Shown here piece by piece: positions 44,090 to 54,683 of a stretch of 64,000 nucleotides of DNA (position 1 is the first letter of the stretch; each line of letters opens with the position of its first letter). The DNA is from Entoloma clypeatum. Taxonomy: Eukaryota > Basidiomycota > Agaricomycetes > Agaricales > Entolomataceae. The position numbers and the translations under genes are program-made. The notes below the pieces were generated by a model. It was given only the letters and a program-made list of their open reading frames with translations. It did not search any database and was not told where the DNA came from. Location: contig OY751485.1 of NCBI GenBank assembly GCA_963565915.1, positions 3,658,001-3,722,000 on the forward strand. Reading direction: 5' to 3'.

Positions 44090-44935
44090 CCCGGCCCCAT
44101 CCTCGCAGCTGGGCATGAGTGGATGCCATTGGGCAGCTGTTGGGCATGAGTGGATGTAGTTGAGCATGAAAATACGCTGTTGGGCATGAGAGAAGGCCAT
44201 TGGGCTCGGAGGGACGCCGTTGGATGTGAGTGGATTAGTGTTTCAAGGTCCAGTCTGGTCCGGTTTTTTGCCCAAAAATTTTGAGAGCAGAGACCAAGAC
44301 CAGGTGAGTGGTCTCTCTGAAAAACTAAAGACCAGGACCAGTTTAAACCAGTTTTTTAAACCTATGAACTGCATAGAACCAGGGGAGGTGGTCTTTGTAT
44401 TTTTGAAAAGATGGACCAGGACCACCCCCTGGTTCAGTCTGGTCTCAGTCTTCTTTGTGGTCTTTGAGACTGGACCTTGAAACACTAGAGTGGATGCCAT
44501 TGGGCATGACTCATGGCAGTTGGGCACGAGAGGGGGCCATCGGACAAGCAGGGAGGTGAAGGGACACCGTTGGGCACAAGAGAAGGCCGTTGAGCTCGAA
44601 GGGATGCCATTGGATGCAAGTGGATGCTATTGGGCATGACTTGTGGCAGTTGGGCACAAGAGGGGGCCATTGGACATGCAGGGAGGCATTACGGACAAGA
44701 GGGGGCTGTTGGGCACAAGAGGGGGCTGTTGGGCTTGAAGGGATGCCATTGGATGTGAGTGGACGCCATTGGGCATGACTCATGGCTGTTGGGCACACGA
44801 GGAGGCTGTTGGGCATGAAGGGAGGTGTTATGGATGAGAGGCAGCCATCAGGCACATGAGGAGGCCGTTGGAAGCAAAGGGCGGCCATTGGACATGCAGG
44901 AACACTGCTACAGACAGGAGGCAGCCACCGGGCAT
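44090..44935 (-). repeat. 20-bp minisatellite array, inverted relative to 16.1 kb
   Basis: Tandem units near GGCATGAGTGGATGCCATTG are the reverse complement of the unit at 16120-16655. They run to about 44935, interrupted by the MITE at 44236-44487. Without the Copia-B complex the two arrays would be less than 2 kb apart. Confidence 0.85.
44236..44487. mobile_element. hAT-type MITE, 252 bp, perfect TIRs
   Basis: TAGTGTTTCAAGGTCCAGTC at the left is matched exactly by GACTGGACCTTGAAACACTA at the right. The 8-bp duplication GAGTGGAT (44228-44235 and 44488-44495) is part of the minisatellite unit, so the MITE jumped into the array. Internal blocks (GTTTAAACCAG, GAGTGGTCTCTCTG) are shared with the pieces at 16.7-17.0 and 18.15 kb. 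Confidence 0.92.
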
Positions 44936-45014
44936 GCGAAGAGGCAAAAAATGGGTGTTGGGTGGGAGAGAGGTGATGAAAGTGGGGCATGACACATCAG
45001 AGGGTGACACATGA

Positions 45015-45195
45015 CAAAAAAACCGGTTGAGACTAGTTCGGACCGGTCTGATCCTTGTTTGGCAGCTGGGAAAGACTGGTTTCACATGGTTCAGTCTGGT
45101 TTTTTCAAAATTGGTGGTGCTGAAAGACCAGTCTCAGTCTCAGTCTTTTCTTTTTTGGCCAAAAGACCAGACTGGACTGAACTTTTGAACACTAG
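45015..45195. mobile_element. hAT MITE fragment
   Basis: It contains ACCGGTTGAGACTAG, CAGTCTCAGTCTCAGTC and a right terminus AACTTTTGAACACTA at about 45195. The left terminus is lost. The downstream block 45220-45320 resembles 17024-17110, so this segment and the one at 16.9 kb may share an ancestor. Confidence 0.6.
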
Positions 45196-45661
45196 CCATA
45201 GATGTCAAGGGCAGCAAGGAGGGTTTGTAGGTGGTGGACTGTGGTGGGCAGAGGGCAAAATCAGTGTCATTACCTAAGAAATTTTTTGCTTAGGTGAGAT
45301 CCAGCTGAGTTTGAAATGACTTCAAACAAAAAGATTGTTGGATCAGTTGTGAAGAGCAAAGATTATGGCAAAGCACCTTGAGAATCTGGTGAGCATTTTA
45401 CATCATTAGCAGATTCAACATATTTTGCATTCAGCGGAAGTATAAAAAAAGCTCCTCCAAAAAATAATGATCTATAGTAGGTATGGAGTTCTGAGCATGT
45501 GCTATCTGATGTTATGTGATATTGTGATCTACTGAGTGATGGTGACAGCTACAGTACTATCGTCAACCAGTAGTTCGTGTCCACCACTGGTTTGTGTTGG
45601 CTCAATATCTCAGGTATCCCTCCACCGGTTGCTCTCAGATTTTGACCTAGTCTTATATATC
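45196..45661. other. Non-coding stretch, nothing coding recognised
   Basis: Apart from the 17.0-kb-like block at its start and an inverted-repeat arm at 45547-45582 (partner 61175-61209), I see no gene or boundary here. Confidence 0.45.
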
Positions 45662-46025
45662 TACAGTGCCTCACAAAACTGATTCAATGTTTGTTGCTTT
45701 TTGAATACCTTCAAGATAACTCTGCAAAGAATACCAATTGAATTAAACCTTTGGTATATAATTGAAAGCCCTACTTCAGGGCTTTCAGAATATAAAGGAA
45801 TCATATGATTTAGATCAGAATCCATGGAGATATGATTAAATTAAATCAGCAACTCATTGAATCAGTTTTGTGAGTACCTATGGCAATTATCAGAATCAAA
45901 TGCTTCACTGGTTGTATGGTAACCAGTTGTCATGACTTACTGATGGAACTTGAATAGAACCCTGATGGGTTGTCAAGGAAAGTTGTATAAGAAGAATCCA
46001 ACCTCAACAGCCTCCATAATTAATC

Positions 46026-47011
46026 ATGCGCCCTATCTCCTCTTCCCACAAGGAAAACATTCTTTCTCTGGCCTCCAATGGTCACTCCACTCGTCATATT
46101 GCCTCTAACCTGGGTGTCAGCCAACCAACTGTCTCCAGAGTGCTTCAGAATCTTCTTCCTCATTGCAATCTCTCTTCTGGTGGTCGTCCATCCAAGCTTT
46201 CTCCCACCAACACATGAAACATACTTTCACAAATCACCTCAGGGAGAGCCTCCAATGCTGTGCAGGCTACCAAACACATCAACACTGTCATCTCCAATCC
46301 TGTCTCCCCAGAAACTGTGAGAAGGGTTCTCAGAAAACATGAATTCAAGGCTGTAACAAAGAAGAAAAGACCTTTCTTAAAGGCCATACATTGGAAGAGG
46401 CGGTTGGCATTTGCTATGAAGCACAGGGAATGGACAGTGGAGGACTGGAAGAGGGTCATTTGGTCAGATGAGACCAAAATCAACAGGTTTGGGTCAGATG
46501 GCAAGGAATGGGTCTGGAAAAAGAAGGGTGAGGGGCTTATTGAAAGAGAGGTTCAGGGCACAGTCAAGTTTGGGGGAGGAAATATTATGGTTTGGGGTTG
46601 TATGGGTTGGAAAGGTGTGGGGAGACTTGCAGAGGTTGAAGGGAGGATGGATGCTGATCAGTATGTGTCCATTTTGGAGGACAATTTGCTGCCCAGCATG
46701 GAGGAGAGTGGAATCTCTGAAGAGGAGATCATTTTTCAGCAGGACAATGACCCAAAGCACACCTCCAAGAAGGCCAAAAAATGGATGGACAGCAAGAATA
46801 TTGCTCTGCTGGATTGGCCTGCACAGTCCCCAGACCTCAATTCTATTGAACACCTTATCCAACACCACCCAAGGGAGTCTGGGAGATTTGAGACAGAGCA
46901 GCAGAGGTGTGGAATAATATAGAGCCAGAAGTGTGTCAAAACCTGATATAAAGTATGCCAAGAAGGGTAGAGGCAGTAATCAAAGCTAAGGGGGGTAATA
47001 CCAAGTACTAA
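46026..47011 (+). pseudogene. Tc1-type DD34E transposase pseudogene
   Basis: The N-terminus has a helix-turn-helix (NILSLASNGHSTRHIASNLG, then VSQPTVSRV) for TIR binding. A TGA at 46215-46217 sits in the linker, where CGA would fit. The catalytic part is WSDETKINRFGSDG, FQQDNDPKHT and SPDLNSIEHL, with exactly 34 residues between the second aspartate and the glutamate (DD34E). After IEHL the frame shifts; the C-terminus is recognisable in another frame (EVWNNIEPEVCQ, MPRRVEAVIKAKGGNTKY) to TAA at 47009-47011. It is not functional as written. Confidence 0.88.
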
Positions 47012-47342
47012 AGTATAAAATACTGTGTTTATTGTACATACTCACAAAACTGATTCAATGAGTCCCTGGAGTAATTTGATCATATATTGATCATTTTTTA
47101 TGGGAATTACATAACTAGAGTGCTGACTTCATCAGCCAAACCCTTGCTTGGAAATAGTCGGAGGCCATTCTTTCAGGTAGGTATTGTACATCAGTTGGTG
47201 TAATAGTAATCAGGCCATAGAGGTAAATTTACAGATTGAAAATTTCAAATGTGTCGAACAAGTGTTAGAATGAAAGGTAAACTAAGGAAATTGGTTACAT
47301 TTTTTTTTGGAGGGGCTTGTAAGTATTGGTTCATGTCTCGCC

Positions 47343-50300
47343 TGTTGAAACTTTTCCCATCACATAGATTAGATTAGATTAGATTACATCACGTGACCTT
47401 TACATATCTTCATTACATACTTGTTTGGTTGGTACAAACAGTAGTACGGTATATAAGACCAGGAAACTGTCAATATCAACAAGTTGTCTCTTGACTCTTA
47501 ACCATCTCCATCGCTCTTACCAGCCTCAACCGCTCTCACCAGCCTCACCCCTCCCAAACCATGTAAGTGGCTAGAACGGTTATGTAGAGTACTTCCACTG
47601 TAGCTGGTTGCTCAGTACATCTGTGGCTAGCGCCCAGGTGGAACTTCAACAGGTTATGGGCCCCGGATAGCAGAGGGACCTGGGAACGCTGGCAACAGCA
47701 AGTACCTGCCCACTCTACCCTGGTTGGCAAAGAACCGATCGAAAGATCTAGGTTCTGAGTCTTACTTCTTCACACATGAACCTGGGAACGTCATTACGAC
47801 AAGTACCTGTCATGAAGCGTCCCTAAAGGGGATTGACTTAGTACACATTATGTGGAAACGTTGATCGTACCTCACACACTTCTGACAAAAAGGGTTTTTC
47901 CCACAAACCGCTATTTCTAAAGGGAATATGTTATGAGGAATCATTTATTTGTTTTCTCTAAAAAATCAAATTCATAACAAGAACATCACTGATTGGGAAA
48001 ACTCCTTTTAGATTCATTAAAATGTCTACCTCTCGCTCCGCCCTCGACTCCATCGCCATCTTCGACGGCATCGACTATCAAAGTTGGGCCGAGAAGATGA
48101 AGTCCTACCTTCTCCATCAAGGAGTCTGGCGCCTCGTATCCGGCGACATTGAGCGCCCCGACATCAAGGACTTTACGGTCACGGTCTCCACCCCTGCCTC
48201 CGCCATCTCGACATCTGCGACACCTGCGACTCAACCTCCGGCTGTCACTATCACTGTCGACCATCCCGCCTTTGCCAAGGAAAAGAAGGCCTGGATTAGA
48301 GACGACGACATGGCTCTGGGTTCCATCCGTCTCAAAGTCTCCGAAGCAATCAGGAGGCACATCAAGGACGCCTCAACCTCAAAAGAAGCTTGGACATCGT
48401 TGAAAGACGCATATTCGAAGGTCTCCCCCGCCACCATTTTTGGCGACTTCAAGGCTGCTGCCTCCTTCAAGCTCTCGGGTCACGACCCCGTACCCGAAAT
48501 CGAGCGCCTCGGATCACTCTTCGCTCGCCTCAGCGACGCGAAGTTCATCGTGCCTGACCTGATGCAGGCTATGATCCTGGCAAGTGCCATCCCTGACGCT
48601 TGGTCGTCTCTCTCCACCGCCCTCTTCCAGGTCTACGACGCCGATGACTTCACATGGCAGGCCGTCGCCGACAGCATCATATCGGAGTACAGGCGCAAGT
48701 ATGCGATTGGGTCTACTCAGGCGTCCAACGAGCAGGCCCGGAAAATCTCCGGGACTAAGCGCAAGGGGCAAGACCCCAAATGGGAAAAGCAAACAGTGCC
48801 GAGTACCTCGCATAACAATGCTGACGAGCAGCCTAACTCGACCGACCCGAGTACCGCTTCTGAAAAGAAGAAGGGAAAGGGACGCTGGCGCAACCAGAAG
48901 AAGCGCGCCAACAACGCAGAAAACGACTCCGACCAAGCTGAGGAAATGGTCGAGTTTATTGCACCAGCCATTGAGCAACCCCTTCGTCGTCCTGCTCCTT
49001 GTCCCCTTCCTCCTCGTCAACATGCTCCTTGCCCTCTCCCTCCTCATCATGCACCTGCCTTCACCACTATAACGGGCCGCGGGAAAACTATGAGTACCGC
49101 GCAGCCTGAATCGGAGAAAATGCAGTCGCTCCTGCAACGCATGAACCCTCCTCCTTCCCAGTACACCGGGCTTCCTTCTGGAAAGCCATCTGTGTGGAAA
49201 AAGAACGAGAGGGTGCGAAGACTCGCCCGAAAAATCGGTGCTCAACCCTCTGGGTCAAACCTCCATATCTTAGATACCATCATTCCTGACATCGATGAAA
49301 GGCCGGCTAAACAGCGTCGCGTAGCCCCGTCGATAGAAGAATCACTGAAAATGATGGACATCGATCAGGAACGGATGGGGCCGGATGTATTTGAGGACGA
49401 GATAGAACTTGACGGTTCGTCAAAACCCTTTCTTAAACCTTACCAATTGCGGAAAGCTAACAATACCTCTCAACAGACATATGACATAATAGCCAGTACC
49501 AGTACAGAATGCGTAGATCACTTTAGCAGTGATTTACATAAAAAATATATTAAACATTTTGCTTCTTGTACACATTGTAAGGAAAAAGAACGCGCGCAAT
49601 GGATATTAGATTCCGGCGCCTCTTTACACTTCACCTATGAGTTTAAGGACTTCACATATTATAGACCTCTCACGGTCAAGCGATTCGTCCAAACTGCAGC
49701 CAAAGGGAAGAAACTGGAAATTCTTGGAGTTGGGGCCGTTCCAGTATGGCACACCCTAAATGGGGAAGTTAAAACCCATCTTCTCAGACCGGTGTTCTAC
49801 ATCCTGGACATGGACACACGCCTATTGTCCCTAGGCGTCTTCCTTAACCATGGTTACAAAGTAGACGGGACTTGTGGAGAAATTAACATCTCCAAAGGGC
49901 TGAGCAAAATCCAGTTTTCGCCCCACATCCTTGATCAAACCATTTACTGGTTAGACACTGAAATACGCTATGACCAGATCCATGCGATCTCGAGCAAAAT
50001 CACTGTTGAAACATGGCACAAGCGCCTTGGTCACCCAAATGATCAAGCACTCCGAAAGATTCCCACCAGTACCAAAGGGGTACCTGAAACACTAGTACGT
50101 GAGAAATCACAGGAAAGTTGCACAGGTTGCCTCAAAGGGAAAATGCCGAATCAGTCATATCCCAATTCGATAACAAGGGCAACAAAAACCTTTGATCTGA
50201 TCCATTCCGATCTCAAACAAATATCCACGGCATCATACCACAAATATAAATATTTCCTTACGTTTTTGGACGATTTTTCATCCCACGTCTGGGTCGTCTT

Positions 50301-53205
50301 GCTTAGGAAGAAGTCGGATGCTGTCATGGCACTACGACAATTCCTTGCAATGATCCAGAATCAATTCGCCACCACTCCTAAGAAATGGCGAGTTGATGGA
50401 GGTGGAGAATTTAACGAATACAAGGATGTACTTGCCGATCATGGAATTCTGATCGACGTCATGCTCCCGTATCAGCACCAGCAGAACGGTCGAGCAGAAC
50501 GGATAAATCGAACCCTGTGGGAGAAATCTCAGGCCTTGCGCTTCGACGCGTGCTTACCACCTATGTGGTGGGAATTCTGTTTGGAACATGCAGCTTTTCT
50601 CTACAACAGAACCCCCATGCAGCGTCTCGAATGGAATACCCCTTACTTCAGGGTGACCAATGAGATCCCCGATATGTCAAGCATCAGAGTCTTCGGATGT
50701 CAGGCATATGTGTATATCCCAAAAGAAAAACGTAGAAATTCCCTGGAGTCTAGATCTCGATTGATGATTTATCTCAGATCAAAGCCAGGGGTCAAAGGAT
50801 ACCGTTTCATGGATCCTGAGACTAATACAATTTTCATGGGTGGGAAAGCTATCTTTGATGAAAGCAAGTACCCTAGATGCCACATCGACCCTTTGCCAGA
50901 GAACCATCCAGAAATGGAAAACCCAGAACCGGCTGATGAGTTTGAGGACCTCATCCCCGGAAACGATGACAATGACAGTCATTACGAAAAACCTCACAAC
51001 CCTGTTCCCACTAGACAGGATCACCCTGAATCAGACGATGACTTGCCGTCTAGCGAGCCCGACGATGAACCACGAGTACCCACTCCGGAACCCGAACAAG
51101 TACCAGATCAACCGATCAGGGAACGACAAGTTCGGAGAATGCCAGGTAGCATCTATGGGGAAGACACCCCTGCTTCTGATCTTGAAAAAATGGATTGAAG
51201 ATGTAGATTAGGCGGTCAAACGGCATGGATGAACGATCTCCTAATGGAGGCAATCTCTATCCAAGTGGGCATCATCGAAATGTCACACAAAGATATATAC
51301 TCTCTTCCGAACAAAGAAGATTGGTATGCGGCAGAACGAAAAGAGCTAGACATGCTCAAAAGCCGCGGGGTGATCACGGAGTTAGTACCCCTACCTACAG
51401 GGAGGAAAGCTCTAAGGAACAAATGGGTTTACAATGAAAAATCCGACGGGCATTTGAAAGCGCGCCTTGTCACAAAAGGTTTCTCACAGGTAGAAGGGAT
51501 TGACTTCGATCAGATCTTCTCACCAGTAGTGAGATACGAGACCGTCCGATTAATTCTGGCATTGACAGCCCTTGAAGGGTGGTTCATGACACTCTTGGAC
51601 GTCTCAGCAGCCTTCCTCTATGGAACACTCCGTGAGGTAATTTACATGCGACAGCCTGAGGGCTACATAGTAAAAGGGAAAGAAAACCTCGTGTACCGAC
51701 TATACAAAGCCCTATACGGACTCAAGCAGGCCGCATTAGCCTGGTGGAGGGAACTCGATTCCTCCATGAAAAAGCTCGGCTTTGTCCGGCTTCACTCCGA
51801 TGCGGGAGTTTTCATTCACACAAGTACCAAAGGGGAAACTGTGATCGCCGTCATTTATGTTGATGACTCTGCTTTTCTCGGCACAAACCGGGAATACACG
51901 CTGGAAAAGAAGAAGGCCTTCATGACAACATGGGAATGTAGGGACCTAGGTCACCTAGTCCCTGATGGGGAACCAAAAGAATTTCTCTCTATCCAAATAA
52001 GGCAACGTGGGAAGAGGATCTTCATTGATCAAGTACCCTACCTTGAGAAAATTCTCGCACGCATGGGGATGAGCGAATCTAATGTCACCCATACCCCACT
52101 CCCAACGGGCTACAAACCCATGAAATCTGAAGATGAACCCAATGCGGAACTCAGATCCAAGTACCAATCCGTCATCAGATCATTATTGTACTTAATGATC
52201 GGGACAAGACCCGACATTTGTTTCGCCGTAATCAAAATGTCCCAATTTTCCGCAAACCCTACCAAACGCCATTTAGAAGTGGCAAGGGATATTTGCAGGT
52301 ATTTGAAGGCAACAAAAAATTACGCGATCATGTACAATGGTGATTCTGGGAAAGGCATCTACGCATTCACAGACTCCGATTGGGCGTCAGACGAAAACAC
52401 CAGGAAGTCCACCACTGGTTACTTCGTATCGCTGGCATCTGGAGCAGTAACCTGGGTTTCATCAGCGCAAAAAACCATTGCCCTCTCTTCCACGGAAGCA
52501 GAATACATGGCGCTATCAGATTGCAGTCGCGCAGTGACATGGCTTAGAAGCATGCTTGCCGAGCTTGGAATGCAGATCGGATCAGTACCGATCTACGGAG
52601 ATAACAACGGCTCCGTCTTTATCGCATCCAACCCTGTAACTGAGAAGCGATCCAAGCACATTGACGTGCGATTCCATTTCGTCAGAGAAAAAGTCTCCGA
52701 AGGGATAATTACGGTCGAATTCATTGAAGGAGTGAACAACCCTGCAGACCTTTTAACTAAGAATCTGGGAAAAATCCTCTTTTCCAAGTTTATCCCGTAC
52801 TTCGGATTGATAAAAAACTAGTCAAAACAGAGTACCTATACATATATGTGGGAAAAAGTAAGATGTATTTAGAAGTATGTACTAAATATGGGGGGGTGTT
52901 GAAACTTTTCCCATCACGTAGATTAGATTAGATTAGATTACATCACGTGACCTTTACATATCTTCATTACATACTTGTTTGGTTGGTACAAACAGTAGTA
53001 CGGTATATAAGACCAGGAAACTGTCAATATCAACAAGTTGTCTCTTGACTCTTACCCATCTCCATCGCTCTTACCAGCCTCAACCGCTCTCACCAGCCTC
53101 ACCCCTCCCAAACCATGTAAGTGGCTAGAACGGTTATGTAGAGTACTTCCACTGTAGCTGGTTGCTCAGTACATCTGTGGCTAGCGCCCAGGTGGAACTT
53201 CAACA
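47343..53205 (+). mobile_element. Copia-D: complete Copia element, 5863 bp
   Basis: LTRs of 309 bp lie at 47343-47651 and 52897-53205, with TCGCC duplications (47338-47342 and 53206-53210) inside the Helitron accessory gene. The LTRs differ at two positions (CACATAG versus CACGTAG; TTAACC versus TTACCC). Primer site at 47652, polypurine tract before 52897. It has the same length as Copia-C. Confidence 0.96.
48022..52821 (+). pseudogene. Copia-D gag-pol with one in-frame TGA
   Basis: The frame is open for 1058 codons (Gag, protease with DSGAS near 529, integrase with HSDL near 728, VDGGGEF and GRAERINRT). TGA at 51196-51198 follows, then the same frame is open through RT (LLDVSAAFLYG, YVDD near 1279) and RNase H to TAG at 52819-52821. 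The domain set is complete apart from the stop. Compared with Copia-C I noticed only two amino-acid changes (SAISTS for SATSTS; LVTKGF for LVAKGF). It could be readthrough-dependent or trans-mobilised, as for Copia-C. Confidence 0.85.
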
Positions 53206-54683
53206 TCGCCATCCTTCGTTTAGAAGGTATAACAGGAAGAGGTTTGGCGAGGACACGAATGGATTTGATATTAGCATTGAAGCTGTTGATGGAACCGATA
53301 TCAAAGTAATAGCGAGACAGAGTAAAGGTTACGCGGACAAGACCTCCTTTAAGCTCTTTTTCATAGTTTAAGGGTTTGATCAAGTTACCATCAATGTCGT
53401 ATGCTGGGAGAGGTATGATGGTATGTGTTTCTTTTTCTACAAGCTTATCGCGTTCTTCAATTGCGTCATCAGATTTGCAAGGTAATTTCATCAGCGACCA
53501 ATCATCTAAAAGACAGATTAATTTTGAAGAAATCAGATAGTATAATTATTATATTACCATTTTCACTGTCAGACGAAGTGGTAGTAGAGTCATCAGAACA
53601 GTTATGTTCTTTTTTCTCCTAAAAGAATTATATGTAAGAAAAAAGAGATTGAATCAAAATTTGTGAATATACCTCAAAAAGTTTATGACGGAATCTGAAG
53701 CTTGGTTGAAGGCCATCTTTGTCTGGGATCAGAAAGTCTTGTTTGACGCCTTTCAGTTTTGCAATGGTAGACATGAGCCAGTTAGCGTTGTCTATAGCTG
53801 TCATATAGTTGGTCGCAAAGACGGTGATGAAGGAAGGTTTTTCTCTGTGGAAAGAGAGAATAATCTTCTTGAAGTTACGTTTAGTATCCAGAGTACGTTT
53901 CCAGGATTTGAAAGAAGTGAGCCAAAAGTTGGAGAGGGAAACGGACATGATGACAGATAAAAATGCATCATCAAAGAGTGGGAGGAGGCACGATTGAAGA
54001 AGGTGGGGGATTGTTTTCTTTTGCACATGTAGAGATCATATTGGCAGTTGGGCCTGGTTCTTCCTCGAGTTGAGAGTTTTCATCGTTGGCAATATCAACG
54101 TCATTTTGCGTTACGACGCGGTGTTCATTACCATATCGTTTCCATTGAAGGTCGTCTCTGAAGGAAGTGCTTGGGTCGCCGAAATAATAAGTGTTGGCAA
54201 TTAAATCTGCGCGATTAGAGAGAAAAGTATCATGAGAAGTTGATAGAGGTGTAGATGTGGGAGTAGATGTAGGGGGGAGTGAAGATTGCGAAGGAGCTGA
54301 GGAAGAATCTGCTTTTGTCTGAGTCATGGTAGCATTGGTTGAGAGGGAGAATAGGTCTCTGGGCTTCTTTAATGTAGGAATTCAGACCAGCCCCTTGAAA
54401 CTACTTAGTAAGCATGATCAATTTACCGAAACACATGTTTAATACCAAGAACCCCCCAAAAACCTACGCCAAGTCTTTTCAAGGATTGGTTTGCATGAAT
54501 GGAAAAATTGGAGTGAGATTACAGATTTTTGTAGAGTGGCAAAGGTTATCTGTTTCTGATGGTCAACGAGAAATTGAAAGGAAAGATACCGAGAAAAAGA
54601 ACCGGTACCTGAAGCAAGGGGGAAAGGGGGTATTATATTGTTTGGGTTTTGAGATGGGGGTGAAAGGGAAATCAAATTCCATC

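Larger units (their letters stand above)
47282..54327 (-). pseudogene. Helitron accessory gene, split by Copia-D
   Basis: It is transcribed away from RepHel, with 356 bp between the start codons. From ATG at 54327 comes a Ser/Thr/Pro-rich start and then, after a frame change near 53980-54020, SFKSWKRTLDTKRNFKK, NYMTAIDNANWLMSTIAKLKG and FLIPDKDG. Two introns fit well: 53619-53672 (54 nt) and 53506-53557 (52 nt). The last exon encodes PLPAYDIDGN and a beta-rich block GGLVRVTFTLSRYYF, then NSFNANIKSIRVLAKP. It is cut at 53210/47342 by Copia-D (TCGCC) and ends at TAG 47282-47284. From memory, similar hypothetical proteins accompany agaricomycete Helitrons. The beta-rich end might be an OB-fold like the RPA proteins of plant Helitrons; that is a guess. 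The unresolved N-terminal frame change could be an unseen intron. Confidence 0.55.
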
